Shown here piece by piece: positions 8,653 through 17,699 of a stretch of 47,753 nucleotides of DNA. The stretch is from positions 1 through 47,753 of the forward strand of contig FR888205.1 of NCBI GenBank assembly GCA_000431775.1, given 5' to 3'. Position numbers and translations under genes: made by a program. Each line of letters begins with the position of its first letter. Position 1 is the stretch's first letter. The notes under the pieces are model-generated. The model worked only from the letters and a program-made list of their open reading frames with translations. It was not told the DNA's origin and did no database searches. Origin of the DNA: Clostridium sp. CAG:413 (lineage in GTDB: Bacteria > Bacillota > Clostridia > Oscillospirales > Acutalibacteraceae).

Positions 8653-9531
8653 ATGATAAAGAGTATGACGGGCTACGGCAGAGCGCAGATGCCCGTTGAC
8701 GGGATGAATATCACCGTCGAGATAAAAAGCGTTAACCACAGATATTTTGAATTCACCTCAAGGCTGCCGAGAAATTACGGCTTCCTTGACGAGAAGCTGA
8801 AGAATTTCTTCATGGGCAAGCTCGCAAGGGGCAAGATGGAGTGCTATGTGGCTATCGAGGCGCTTGAGGAGCCTGACACCGTCGTGTCGGTCAATCATCC
8901 GCTCGTCAAGAGCTACCTTGCCGCCTATAAAGAGCTTGCGGATACCTACGGCATTGAGAACGATATAAAGGTCTCCGATATTGCGAGAGTCAGCGACGTG
9001 TTTTCGCTCCGCAAGGAGGCTGCCGATGAGGATAGGATCTGGGCTGCCGTTTCGGTTGTCGCTCAGGCTGCCCTTGACGGCTTCGTCGCCATGAGGGAGC
9101 GTGAGGGCGAGCGCCTGCGCGCAGATGTGCTCTCAAGGCTCGATATCATCCTCGACAATGTCACTTTCATCGAGGAGCGTTCGCCCGAGACGGTCAGAGA
9201 ATATAATGAAAAGCTTCTTGCCCGCCTGCGTGAATTGCTTGCCGACACCCATATCGACGAGCAGCGCATCCTCACCGAGGCGGCGATATTCGCCGATAAG
9301 ATAGCCGTCGCCGAGGAAACGGTCAGGCTCCGCAGCCACGTCTCGCAGTTCCGCTCGTTCCTTGACTCCGATGAGGCGGTCGGCAAGAAGATGGACTTCC
9401 TCGTTCAGGAGCTTAACCGCGAGGCAAACACCATAGGCTCAAAGGCTCAGGATGTCGAAATAGCTCGCAGGGTCGTCGCCGTCAAGGCGGAGATAGAGAA
9501 GATCCGCGAGCAGATACAGAATATAGAATAA
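8653..9531 (+). CDS. yicC: YicC-family endoribonuclease, copy B
   Basis: A 292-residue YicC/YloC family protein that aligns end to end with copy A (2634). The [11 protein letters not shown] start, the N-terminal YicC region and the DUF1732 C-terminus are all intact. The ribosome site would be GGAGATG, overlapping the end of the preceding fragment, so its translation may have been coupled to the small GNAT-like gene before that gene was cut. No promoter is visible directly upstream, so expression presumably depends on read-through from copy A. Confidence 0.93.
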   Translation: MIKSMTGYGRAQMPVDGMNITVEIKSVNHRYFEFTSRLPRNYGFLDEKLKNFFMGKLARGKMECYVAIEALEEPDTVVSVNHPLVKSYLAAYKELADTYGIENDIKVSDIARVSDVFSLRKEAADEDRIWAAVSVVAQAALDGFVAMREREGERLRADVLSRLDIILDNVTFIEERSPETVREYNEKLLARLRELLADTHIDEQRILTEAAIFADKIAVAEETVRLRSHVSQFRSFLDSDEAVGKKMDFLVQELNREANTIGSKAQDVEIARRVVAVKAEIEKIREQIQNIE

Positions 9532-9544
9532 CGGAGGAATTACT

Positions 9545-9814
9545 ATGAAGCTGATAAATATAGGCTTCGGCAATATGGTCAACGCCTCCCGAATGGTTGC
9601 GATAGTCAGCCCCGAATCCGCCCCGATAAAGCGAATCATCCAGGAGTGCAAGGAGAAGGGTACCCTGATCGACGCCACCCACGGCAGACGCACGAGAGCT
9701 GTCATCATCACCGACAGCGACCATGTGATCCTGACTTATCTTCAGAGTGAGACCGTCGCCAACAGGCTCAACGATGATTCGGACGATCTTGAGGATGAGG
9801 AGGATGAGGAATGA
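9545..9814 (+). CDS. remA: RemA-family DNA-binding regulator, copy B
   Basis: An 89-residue RemA (DUF370) protein preceded by GGAGG at 9532-9538. Only four of the first 76 residues differ from copy A (N15S, L17M, D34E, R38K), while the DNA differs at many synonymous sites. The acidic tail is shorter and of different sequence. The stop overlaps the gmk start by 4 bases. Because RemA works as an oligomer, the two copies could form mixed rings; that is inference. Confidence 0.92.
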   Translation: MKLINIGFGNMVNASRMVAIVSPESAPIKRIIQECKEKGTLIDATHGRRTRAVIITDSDHVILTYLQSETVANRLNDDSDDLEDEEDEE

Positions 9815-10422
9815 GTGACAGAGGAGTTTTGATAATTCTCTCGGGTCCCTCAGGCTCCGGCAAAGATACCGTGCTCAACAAGCTCGTTGGCGGGCGTGAC
9901 GACGTGCGCGTCTCCGTCTCAATGACCACCCGCGCGAAGCGCGACGGTGAGATCGACGGCAAGCATTACTATTTTGTCAACCGCGAATACTTCGAGAAGA
10001 AGATAGCCGAGGGCAAAATGCTTGAATACGCCGAATACGCACATAATTATTACGGCACTCCGCGCGAGCCGGTCGAGGAGATGCTGCGTGCAGGCAAGTC
10101 CGTTATCCTCAAGATAGAGGTGCAGGGTGCCGAGAAGATACGCAGGATATTCCCCGACGTCACCAGCATCTTCCTGCTCCCGCCGTCAATGCGGGTGCTT
10201 GAGGAGCGGCTCAGAGGCAGGGGCAGCGAGGATGAGGAAACGCTTCATCACCGCCTTGTAATTGCCCGTGAGGAGCTGCGGCGCGCATATGACTACGACT
10301 ATGTGGTCATCAACGACACCGTTGAGAGCGCCGTCAAAGGTATTGAAACCGTTATTGAAGCGGAAAGTAAAAAAACCGCAAGGAATAAAAATCTTATAAG
10401 TGAGGTAATAGACAATGTTTAA
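9811..10422 (+). CDS. gmk: Guanylate kinase, copy B
   Basis: A 203-residue guanylate kinase. The P-loop GPSGSGKDT starts at residue 12, with the same GKDT variant as copy A. It starts [12 protein letters not shown], without the poly-Asn lead of copy A. It uses an ATGA overlap with remA and overlaps rpoZ by 8 bases, the same overlap as in copy A. All nucleotide-binding segments are present, so it should be functional. Confidence 0.94.
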   Translation: MSDRGVLIILSGPSGSGKDTVLNKLVGGRDDVRVSVSMTTRAKRDGEIDGKHYYFVNREYFEKKIAEGKMLEYAEYAHNYYGTPREPVEEMLRAGKSVILKIEVQGAEKIRRIFPDVTSIFLLPPSMRVLEERLRGRGSEDEETLHHRLVIAREELRRAYDYDYVVINDTVESAVKGIETVIEAESKKTARNKNLISEVIDNV

Positions 10423-10624
10423 TCCCGATCTTCAGGGCGTGCTCAAAAATCATCTCAGCCGCTATTCACTCGTCGTGGCTACCGCAAAAAGAGCCCGTGA
10501 GATAGCCGACGAAGCGGAGGAGAACAAGGAGATAATCACCGAGAAGCCCGTGAGCATGGCTCTCGAGCAGATACTTGACGGCGAATACACCATAGTCGAG
10601 CCTGAGGAGATCAGATACATCTGA
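10415..10624 (+). CDS. rpoZ: RNA polymerase omega subunit, copy B
   Basis: A 69-residue omega subunit, the same length as copy A with 18 substitutions, most of them in the middle (residues 29-40) and in the second half. The start MFNPDL and the conserved SRYSLV and EKPVSMA segments are retained. It overlaps gmk and lies 37 bases before the preferred priA start. Confidence 0.9.
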   Translation: MFNPDLQGVLKNHLSRYSLVVATAKRAREIADEAEENKEIITEKPVSMALEQILDGEYTIVEPEEIRYI

Positions 10625-10661
10625 TCGTGTCCGAATCAAAGCAAAGGGGATGAAAGGTCAA

Positions 10662-13103
10662 ATGAAATATGCAAAGGTCGCCGTGGAATCAGCGGCGTTC
10701 ACCTTCGATAAAGCATTTGATTATATCGTTCCCCCGGAGCTTGAGGCGGCTGCGCTCCCGGGCTGCCGAGTGACCGTCCCTTTCGGCAACGGCAACAGGC
10801 AGCGCATAGGCATAATTTTTGAATTGTGCGATTCTACCGAGAGTAAACGCCCTAAAAAAATCATTTCCGTGCTCGATTCCGAGCCTCTGCTCGACGGCGA
10901 AATGCTTTCGCTTGCCGAGTGGATAAAGGACAGGACCTTCTGCACCCTCTATGAGGCTGCGAAGGCCATGCTCCCGACCGGCATCAATCACCGCATGGTC
11001 AGCTCATACGCCCCGTCGGCGAATGCGGACGCGGGCAGGCTCGACGGGCTTGACTCCCGCGAGCTGGAGTTCCTCGAATATATCCGCAAGCGCGGCACCT
11101 TCGTCAAGGCGGAGAACGCCTTTAAGGCGCTCGGTATGAAGCGCGACGATTCCGTGCCCGAGGCGCTCGTCAAGCGAGGGCTGCTCATCACGGGCAGGGA
11201 CGCCGTGCGTAACCTCGGCGACCTTAGCGTGCGTATGATGCGCCTCACTACCGAAGCCTCCGAGATGAAGCTGACCAAGAAGCAGCGTGAGATGGCGGAT
11301 GTGCTTGAGGATGTCGGCACTGCCAGTGTCAAGGAGCTTTGCTACTTCACGGGGCTGACCCCCGCCGTGGCGAATGCCCTTGTCCGCAACGGAGCGGCCG
11401 AATTCTATGACCGCGAGGTCATAACCTTGCCGGATTTTGTTTCCGCCGAGCCGCACCGTGATGTAATTGCCCTGACCGACGAGCAGCAGGCGGCGCACGA
11501 TAAGCTGCTGTCGCTCGCAAATTCGGGCAAAGCTTCGGTCTCGCTCCTCTACGGCGTGACCGGCAGCGGCAAGACCTCGGTCTATATGAGCGTTATCGAC
11601 GAGGTGGTCGATTCGGGCAGGACCGTCATAGTCATGGTGCCCGAGATAGGCCTCACGCCGCAGACCCTTTCGCTCTTTTGCAGGCGCTACGGCGGCAGAG
11701 TGGCGGTGTTTCACAGCGCCCTTTCCGTCAGGGAACGCCTCGACGAGTGGAAGCGGGTCAAAAGCGGCAAGGCCGATATAGTTATCGGCACACGCAGCGC
11801 TGTTTTCGCTCCGCTCGAGAATATCGGTCTGATAATCGTCGATGAGGAGCAGGAGCACACCTATAAATCCGAGCAGACCCCCAGATATGACGCGATTGAC
11901 GTTGCAAAGTACAGGGCAGCATATAATAAATGCCTGCTGCTGCTTGCCTCCGCAACCCCGAGTGTCGAGAGCTACGCCGCCGCAAAGAGCGGCAAATACG
12001 AGCTATGCACTCTTACTAAGCGCTACGGCAGCGCAGTGCTGCCCGAGGTCATTACGGTCGATATGCGTTCCGCCGAGAAAGCTCCCGGCAGCCGCGCGAT
12101 AAGCCGTGTGCTCTATGAAGCGCTGGAGGAGAATTTAAAAGAGGGCAGGCAGTCAATACTGCTCATCAACCGCAGAGGTTTCCACACCTTTGCGGCCTGC
12201 AATCACTGCGGCGCAGTCGTGAGCTGCCCGTATTGCAGTATTTCAATGACCTATCATTCGGCGAATAACCGCCTGATGTGCCATTACTGCGGTCACTCCG
12301 TGCCGTTCTCAAGCGTTTGCCCCGAGTGCGGCGAGGATGCGGTCAGGTATTCCGGCTTCGGCACCCAAAAGATCGAGAGCGAGCTTGCCGCTCTGCTCCC
12401 GCAGGCGAGGGTGGTCAGGATGGATACCGACTCCACCGCGGGCAAGAATTCGCACGAAAAGCTGCTCGACAGCTTCGCAAACGGCGAATACGACATAATG
12501 ATAGGCACTCAGATGGTCGCAAAGGGGCTGAATTTCCCCAATGTCACGCTCGTTGGCGTGGTGTCGGTCGATCAGCAGCTCTATAACGACGATTTCCGCA
12601 GCCTTGAGAAGACCTTTTCGCTGCTCACACAGGTCGTCGGCCGTTCGGGCCGCGGCGAGCTGAAAGGCAAGGCGATAATCCAGACGCTTACACCCGAGAA
12701 TGAGGTCATACGACTTGCCGCAAGGCAGGATTACGACGCATTCTTTGACACCGAGATACGCCTGAGAAGGGCGCTCGTCTATCCGCCGTACTGCGACCTT
12801 TGCGTCGTCGGCTTCACGGGCACGGATGAGACGGTGGTCAAAACGGCGGCGAGGAATGCGCTTGAACTGCTCAAAAGACATCTTGCGGGCGAATTCAAGG
12901 GCGAGAAAGCGATAATCCTCGGCCCGATGCCTGCGAGAGTTGCCAAAGTCAGCGGCAAATTCAGATACAGGCTCATAATTAAGTGCCGCAATACTGGCGG
13001 CATGAGGCGGCTGATATCGCGGCTGCTCATTGAGACGGGTGAGGATTCAAGATTCTCCAAAGTCACCGCTTATGCGGATATAAACCCCGATTCAACGGTA
13101 TAA
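10662..13103 (+). CDS. priA: Primosomal protein N' (PriA), copy B
   Basis: An 813-residue PriA with all domains: N-terminal DNA-binding region, Walker A GVTGSGKTS near residue 297, IVDEEQEHTYK near 393, eight zinc-binding cysteines (CNHCG, CPYC, CHYCG, CPECG) and QVVGRSGRGE. The ATG at 10662 gives MKYAKVAVE, matching the MYAQVAVE start of copy A, and has AAAGG at short spacing. An in-frame ATG at 10650 would add four residues but has GGGG directly against it. Two full PriA genes in one chromosome would be unusual. It ends in a non-coding AT-rich gap rather than running straight into def. Confidence 0.94.
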   Translation: MKYAKVAVESAAFTFDKAFDYIVPPELEAAALPGCRVTVPFGNGNRQRIGIIFELCDSTESKRPKKIISVLDSEPLLDGEMLSLAEWIKDRTFCTLYEAAKAMLPTGINHRMVSSYAPSANADAGRLDGLDSRELEFLEYIRKRGTFVKAENAFKALGMKRDDSVPEALVKRGLLITGRDAVRNLGDLSVRMMRLTTEASEMKLTKKQREMADVLEDVGTASVKELCYFTGLTPAVANALVRNGAAEFYDREVITLPDFVSAEPHRDVIALTDEQQAAHDKLLSLANSGKASVSLLYGVTGSGKTSVYMSVIDEVVDSGRTVIVMVPEIGLTPQTLSLFCRRYGGRVAVFHSALSVRERLDEWKRVKSGKADIVIGTRSAVFAPLENIGLIIVDEEQEHTYKSEQTPRYDAIDVAKYRAAYNKCLLLLASATPSVESYAAAKSGKYELCTLTKRYGSAVLPEVITVDMRSAEKAPGSRAISRVLYEALEENLKEGRQSILLINRRGFHTFAACNHCGAVVSCPYCSISMTYHSANNRLMCHYCGHSVPFSSVCPECGEDAVRYSGFGTQKIESELAALLPQARVVRMDTDSTAGKNSHEKLLDSFANGEYDIMIGTQMVAKGLNFPNVTLVGVVSVDQQLYNDDFRSLEKTFSLLTQVVGRSGRGELKGKAIIQTLTPENEVIRLAARQDYDAFFDTEIRLRRALVYPPYCDLCVVGFTGTDETVVKTAARNALELLKRHLAGEFKGEKAIILGPMPARVAKVSGKFRYRLIIKCRNTGGMRRLISRLLIETGEDSRFSKVTAYADINPDSTV

Positions 13104-13158
13104 TTTTCATATAAATTACGATATTTTGTTTAAAAAACTTAATTTTTCAGGGTTAACA

Positions 13159-13194
13159 TATAATAAAACATTAGTATATCCGTTCGGATATACT
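13159..13194 (+). promoter_or_regulatory. TATAAT plus perfect palindrome before def copy B
   Basis: In the AT-rich gap 13104-13210 there is a TATAAT at 13159-13164. Nine bases later comes a perfect inverted repeat, AGTATATCC-GTTC-GGATATACT (13173-13194), just where transcription would begin. This layout is typical of a repressor operator overlapping the start site, or of a short 5' hairpin. No convincing -35 box was found. Copy A has no equivalent. Confidence 0.45.
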
Positions 13195-13210
13195 CAAAGG
13201 CGGATGTAAT

Positions 13211-13663
13211 ATGGCAATCAGAAATATAGTCAAGGTCGGCGACCCGATACTTGCTAAAACTTCACGCAAAGTTGAAAAATTTGACGACCGCTTGGCGCAG
13301 CTTCTCGACGATATGAGGGAGACCATGTATCAGGCGAACGGAGTCGGGCTTGCTGCCGTGCAGGTGGGCATCTTAAGGCGCGCCATAGTCATTGACTGCG
13401 GCGACGGATATATAGAGCTGGTGAATCCCGAGATCATCAGCAGCGAGGGTGAGCAGTTTGAAGAGGAAGGCTGCCTCTCGCTCCCGGGTCAGGTCGGCGT
13501 TACCTGCCGCCCGATGACGGTCAGAGTCAAGGCACAGGACAGAAACGGCAAATGGTGCATTTATAAGGGCGAAGCCCTCAAGGCGCGCTGCTTCTGCCAC
13601 GAGATAGACCACCTTGACGGTATCCTCTTCACCCAGAGAGTTTTCAATAAGGAGAATGTCTGA
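13211..13663 (+). CDS. def: Peptide deformylase, copy B
   Basis: A 150-residue peptide deformylase with GVGLAAVQ (residues 44-51), EGCLS (Cys88) and HEIDH (His130, Glu131, His134). The first motif has the common Val where copy A has Cys45. AAAGGCGGATG lies before the ATG. The stop shares one base with the fmt start (TGATG), so the pair is translationally coupled. The upstream gap with a possible promoter and palindrome suggests that def-fmt B can be transcribed separately from priA B. Confidence 0.94.
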   Translation: MAIRNIVKVGDPILAKTSRKVEKFDDRLAQLLDDMRETMYQANGVGLAAVQVGILRRAIVIDCGDGYIELVNPEIISSEGEQFEEEGCLSLPGQVGVTCRPMTVRVKAQDRNGKWCIYKGEALKARCFCHEIDHLDGILFTQRVFNKENV

Positions 13664-14589
13664 TGAGAACGGTATTTATGGGCACCCCCGATTTTGCGGT
13701 GCCCTGCCTTCAGCGGCTTTTTGACTGCGGCTGCGAGGTCTGCGGAGTATTCACTCAGCCCGATAAGCCCAAGGGCAGGCACGGCGTGCTCACCGCCCCG
13801 CCCGTCAAGGAGCTTGCGCTCAAAATGGGCGTTCCCGTTTTTCAGCCGACCAAGATGAGGGACGGCACGGCGCTCGAAATGCTTAAAAGCGTTCAGCCCG
13901 AGCTTGTTATCGTCGTCGCCTACGGCAAGATCCTGCCGAAAGAGATCCTCGATTATCCCAAGTACGGCTGCATTAATATCCACGCCTCACTGCTGCCGAA
14001 GCTCAGGGGCGCGGCGCCCATTCAGTGGTCGGTCATAAACGGCTGCAAGGTGACGGGCGTTACCTCGATGCAGATGGATGAGGGGCTTGACACGGGCGAT
14101 ATGCTCATCAGCCGTGAGATTGAGATCGGCGAGAATGAGACCGCCGGCGAGCTGCACGACAGGCTCTCCGCCCTCGGAGCGGATGTGCTTGAGGAGACTC
14201 TGGAAGCCCTCAAAAAAGGCGAGCTGAAGCCCGTCAAGCAGAATGACGCAGAATTTACCTACGCTCCCATGCTTTCCAAGGAGCTGTCTCCCGTTGATTG
14301 GAGTCTCAGCGCCCGGGAAGTGCATAATAAGATAAGAGGTCTTTCCCCGTGGCCGTCGGCGACGGCGAAGCTCGGCGGCAAGACCGTGAAGCTCCTTCGC
14401 AGCGTGCTCACCGAGGAGCGCGGCACAAAGCCCGGCGAGATAGTCAGGGCCGACAAGCGCCTGCTCGTTGCCTGCGGAGACCTGCGCTGCATTGAGATAC
14501 TTCAATTGCAGGCGGAGAACAAAAAAGCGATGCCCGCCGCCGATTACCTGCGGGGCAATCATGTGGAAACGGGCAGTATGTTTGAATAA
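13663..14589 (+). CDS. fmt: Methionyl-tRNA formyltransferase, copy B, complete
   Basis: A 308-residue formyltransferase of normal family length. Asn105 and His107 (CINIHASLLP) and Asp143 (GLDTGDML) form the catalytic triad in the N-terminal Rossmann domain. The C-terminal domain is complete and ends GSMFE, unlike copy A, which stops matching after EILVLQ. It follows def directly and precedes the zinc peptidase gene yugP by 17 bases, a conserved clostridial order. Confidence 0.95.
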   Translation: MRTVFMGTPDFAVPCLQRLFDCGCEVCGVFTQPDKPKGRHGVLTAPPVKELALKMGVPVFQPTKMRDGTALEMLKSVQPELVIVVAYGKILPKEILDYPKYGCINIHASLLPKLRGAAPIQWSVINGCKVTGVTSMQMDEGLDTGDMLISREIEIGENETAGELHDRLSALGADVLEETLEALKKGELKPVKQNDAEFTYAPMLSKELSPVDWSLSAREVHNKIRGLSPWPSATAKLGGKTVKLLRSVLTEERGTKPGEIVRADKRLLVACGDLRCIEILQLQAENKKAMPAADYLRGNHVETGSMFE

Positions 14590-14606
14590 AACGGAAAGGG
14601 ATAGAT

Positions 14607-15302
14607 ATGCCGTATTTTTACTTTGATTATTACTATTTGATACTCGTCGTCCCGGCGCTGCTGCTTGCCATTTGGGCGCAGGTGCAGGTCAAGACGACCT
14701 ACAGGAAGTATTCGCGTGTGCCGAATTCCAGAGGGATGACCGGCGCATACGCCGCACAGGCGGTGCTGAATTTCTACGGGATAACCGATGTTCGTATCGA
14801 GCGGGTCAGCGGCAATTTGACCGACCACTATGACCCGAGGTCAAAGGTCATTCGCTTGTCGGACGGTGTTTATAACAGCAGCACCGTTGCCGCGATAGGC
14901 ATAGCCTGCCACGAGGCGGGTCACGCCGCCCAGCACGCCGAGAATTACGCCCCCATCAAGATAAGGAACGCCATAATCCCCGTGTGCAATATCGGCTCGA
15001 CGATAGGCATACCGCTTGCGCTGATAGGCTGGATATTCAGTTTCTCCATTCTTATCTATGTCGGCTTGGGGCTTTATGCCGCAGTATTCATCTTTCAGGT
15101 GGCGACGCTGCCCGTTGAGTTCAACGCCAGCCGCAGAGCCATCAAGGTCATTGACGAAACGCAGCTCCTGCGTGACGATGAGATAGGCGGGGCAAAGAAA
15201 GTGCTCGCCGCCGCGGCAATGACCTACGTCGCCTCGATGATGGTGTCTCTCGCAAACCTTCTCCGCCTTCTGCTGCGCTTCAGCAACAACAGGCGAGACT
15301 GA
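14607..15302 (+). CDS. yugP: Zinc-dependent membrane metallopeptidase, YugP family
   Basis: A 231-residue membrane protein of the YugP family (COG2738). A membrane helix lies at ~8-25 and further hydrophobic segments at ~130-165 and ~200-220. The zinc-binding HEAGH motif is at residues 102-106, followed by AAQH. Family members are predicted neutral zinc proteases; physiological substrates are not established. The gene sits between fmt and rsmB, a frequent neighbourhood in Clostridia, and is fronted by GGAAAGGGA. Confidence 0.88.
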   Translation: MPYFYFDYYYLILVVPALLLAIWAQVQVKTTYRKYSRVPNSRGMTGAYAAQAVLNFYGITDVRIERVSGNLTDHYDPRSKVIRLSDGVYNSSTVAAIGIACHEAGHAAQHAENYAPIKIRNAIIPVCNIGSTIGIPLALIGWIFSFSILIYVGLGLYAAVFIFQVATLPVEFNASRRAIKVIDETQLLRDDEIGGAKKVLAAAAMTYVASMMVSLANLLRLLLRFSNNRRD

Positions 15303-15321
15303 TCCCGAAAGGATATATATA

Positions 15322-16656
15322 ATGAAAAGCGCACGGCAGCTTGCTTTTGAAGCACTTCTTAAAATAAATAAGGACGGCGCATACTCAAACCTCGTCGTTG
15401 ATGCCGCTCTCAAAGAGAATCCCGACCTCGACGAGCGCGACAAGGCGTTTATGTGCAACCTCGTCTACGGCACTCTCGACAGAATGATACTCATTGACTA
15501 TAACCTCGGGCTGTATCTCAATCAGCCCGTCAGGAAGCTGAAGCCCGAGCTGCACACAGTGCTCAGGCTCGGTACATATCAGCTCCTGTTTATGGATAAA
15601 GTGCCGTCAAGGGCGGCGGTGAATGAGAGCGTCAATCTCGCCAAGGTCAACAAATCCGCCTTTGCGGCGTCGCTTGTGAATGCGGTGCTCCGCAGGGTGG
15701 CGGATAACGGGCTGCGCCTGCCCGAGTGCTCGGAGGACGACCCCGAGTACCTTGCGATCAAATATTCCTGCCCAGAGTGGCTTATCTCACTTTGGACCGA
15801 GGCTTACGGGCGTGAGAACGCCGTTGCCCTCGCGGAGAAAGCGCTTGAAGCGCCGCCGGTTGTCATCAGAGCAAATACAACCAAGATAACCGCCGACGAG
15901 CTTATTTGGAGGCTTGCCGAGGAGGGCGTAGTCTCTCAGCGCAGCGAAATTCTGCCCGATGCGCTTATAATCAGCAACACCGGCTCGGTCGACGAGCTTA
16001 TAGCTTATAAAGAGGGGCTTTTCCACGCCCAGGATATCGCTTCCCAGCTCTGCTGCGAGGCGCTCGACCCGCAAAAGGGCGAGACGGTCTTTGACCTCTG
16101 CTCCGCCCCCGGCGGCAAGGCGTTCACCATTGCGGAGAAAATGGGCGGCAGCGGCGCGGTCCGCGCCTTCGATATCTATCAGTCGAGGGTCGAGCTTATA
16201 AAACACGGCGCCGAAAGGCTCGGTCTCGGCAATGTCTATACATATCTTTCGGACGCTTCGATATTCAACGAGAATTACGGCCTTGCGGACAGAGTCCTGT
16301 GCGACGTGCCGTGCTCGGGTCTCGGCATTATCCGCCGCAAGCCCGAGATACGCTTCAAAAAATATTCCGATATCGACTCATTGCCTGAGCTGCAATATCG
16401 CATAATCTGCAATGCGGTCAGATATCTCAGGGACGGCGGCAGGCTCGTCTACTCGACCTGCACGCTCAACCCCAAAGAAAATTCCGGCGTGTGCGACAGA
16501 TTCCTGTCCGAGCACCCCGAATTCTCGGCGGTCAGGGTATTCCCGGATATGCCGAGATACGGCGAGGGCGATAAATATCTTACCCTCATGCCGCATATTC
16601 ATTCCACCGACGGCTTCTTCATAGCGGTATTTCAAAAAGACGGAGGCAAAAAATGA
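15322..16656 (+). CDS. rsmB: 16S rRNA (cytosine-967-C5)-methyltransferase RsmB
   Basis: A 444-residue RsmB (Sun) protein that methylates C967 of 16S rRNA using SAM. The N-terminal ~140 residues form a NusB-like RNA-binding domain. The Rossmann methyltransferase carries LCSAPGGK near residue 260. The two conserved cysteines lie in DVPCSG (~330) and STCTLNP (~380). GAAAGGATATAT lies before the ATG. The stop overlaps rlmN by ATGA, so the two rRNA methylase genes are coupled. Confidence 0.94.
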   Translation: MKSARQLAFEALLKINKDGAYSNLVVDAALKENPDLDERDKAFMCNLVYGTLDRMILIDYNLGLYLNQPVRKLKPELHTVLRLGTYQLLFMDKVPSRAAVNESVNLAKVNKSAFAASLVNAVLRRVADNGLRLPECSEDDPEYLAIKYSCPEWLISLWTEAYGRENAVALAEKALEAPPVVIRANTTKITADELIWRLAEEGVVSQRSEILPDALIISNTGSVDELIAYKEGLFHAQDIASQLCCEALDPQKGETVFDLCSAPGGKAFTIAEKMGGSGAVRAFDIYQSRVELIKHGAERLGLGNVYTYLSDASIFNENYGLADRVLCDVPCSGLGIIRRKPEIRFKKYSDIDSLPELQYRIICNAVRYLRDGGRLVYSTCTLNPKENSGVCDRFLSEHPEFSAVRVFPDMPRYGEGDKYLTLMPHIHSTDGFFIAVFQKDGGKK

Positions 16657-17699
16657 GCAAGGATATCATGTCCATGACCTACGGCGAGCTTGCCGAGGTA
16701 TTCTCCGGCAAGGGATTGCCGGGCTTCAGGGCAAAGCAGGTCTATCAGTGGCTCCATTGCCGCCTTGCGGCGAGCTACGATGAGATGACCGACCTGCCCA
16801 AGGCTCTGCGGGAGCAGTTTGCCGAGGAGTATCCGCTGAATATCTGCACCGTGGCAAAAAAGCAGGTGTCGGCAGCGGACGGGACTGTGAAATTCCTTTA
16901 CGCTCTCCATGACGGCGACTATATCGAGAGCGTCGTGATGAAATATAAATACGGCTACACGGTCTGCGTCTCTTCGCAGGTCGGCTGTAAGATGGGCTGC
17001 GCCTTCTGCGCCTCGACCCTCGGCGGCTTCAAGAGGAGCCTTACCGCGGGCGAGATACTCTCGCAGGTCTACACCGCTCAGCGCGAGCTGGGGGAGAGAG
17101 TGTCGCATATCGTGCTCATGGGAATGGGCGAGCCGCTCGATAATTTTGACAACGTCATGCGCTTCATCGAGCTTGTGACGGACGAAAAGGGTCTTAACCT
17201 TTCAATGCGTAATATATCGCTCTCCACCTGCGGCGTTGTGCCGAAGATCGAGGAGCTGATGAAAAAGAAGCTCCAGCTAACGCTTTCCATTTCGCTCCAT
17301 GCGGCGGACAGCGGGCTGAGAAGCAAAATAATGCCTATCAATAAAAAATACGACGTCGACGAGCTGCTTGCCGTTTGCAGGCGATACGCCGCCGAAACGT
17401 CGAGGCGCATATCCTTTGAATATTCGATGCTTGCGGGGGTCAACGACTCCGATGAGTGCGCCCGCCTGCTGGCGTCGAAGCTGCGGGGGATGCTGTGCCA
17501 TGTTAATCTGATACCGGTCAATGAGGTCGAGGAGAGCCCGTTTAAGCCGAGCTCGCCCGAGCGGATAGAGAGATTCACCGAGATTTTGGCGGGCAGCGGG
17601 ATAACCGCTACCGTGCGCCGCAAGCTCGGCTCGGATATCGAGGCCTCATGCGGGCAATTGAGGCGCAAAATGAACAAAAAGGGGGATAAAAGCAAATGA
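16653..17699 (+). CDS. rlmN: 23S rRNA/tRNA (adenine-C2)-methyltransferase RlmN
   Basis: A 348-residue radical SAM enzyme that makes 2-methyladenosine at A2503 of 23S rRNA and in some tRNAs. The cluster motif CKMGCAFC (Cys112, Cys116, Cys119) binds the 4Fe-4S cluster, and GMGEPLDN follows. The family's catalytic cysteines would be in SLSTCGVVP and near the C-terminal SCGQLR segment; both are present. ATGA overlaps on both sides (rsmB and prpC) show tight operon structure. Confidence 0.95.
   Translation: MSKDIMSMTYGELAEVFSGKGLPGFRAKQVYQWLHCRLAASYDEMTDLPKALREQFAEEYPLNICTVAKKQVSAADGTVKFLYALHDGDYIESVVMKYKYGYTVCVSSQVGCKMGCAFCASTLGGFKRSLTAGEILSQVYTAQRELGERVSHIVLMGMGEPLDNFDNVMRFIELVTDEKGLNLSMRNISLSTCGVVPKIEELMKKKLQLTLSISLHAADSGLRSKIMPINKKYDVDELLAVCRRYAAETSRRISFEYSMLAGVNDSDECARLLASKLRGMLCHVNLIPVNEVEESPFKPSSPERIERFTEILAGSGITATVRRKLGSDIEASCGQLRRKMNKKGDKSK

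Larger units (their letters stand above)
8422..14589 (+). repeat. Copy B of the diverged tandem block
   Basis: Copy B starts inside the small GNAT-like gene (its first ~41 codons are absent), then carries complete yicC, remA, gmk, rpoZ, priA, def and fmt. From here to the right the sequence is visibly higher in GC and continues smoothly into yugP, rsmB and rlmN, so copy B is in its natural downstream context. Spacings differ from copy A: small gene to yicC is 3 instead of 90 bases, and priA to def is 107 instead of 18. Confidence 0.85.

Noticed and set aside
11004..11858. 284-residue minus-strand frame under priA copy B
   Set aside because: Mirrors the PriA coding sequence; the plus-strand product has all helicase motifs.
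2205..14589. Recent tandem duplication by unequal crossover
   Set aside because: The copies are too diverged, the spacings differ, and no homology is visible at the join.
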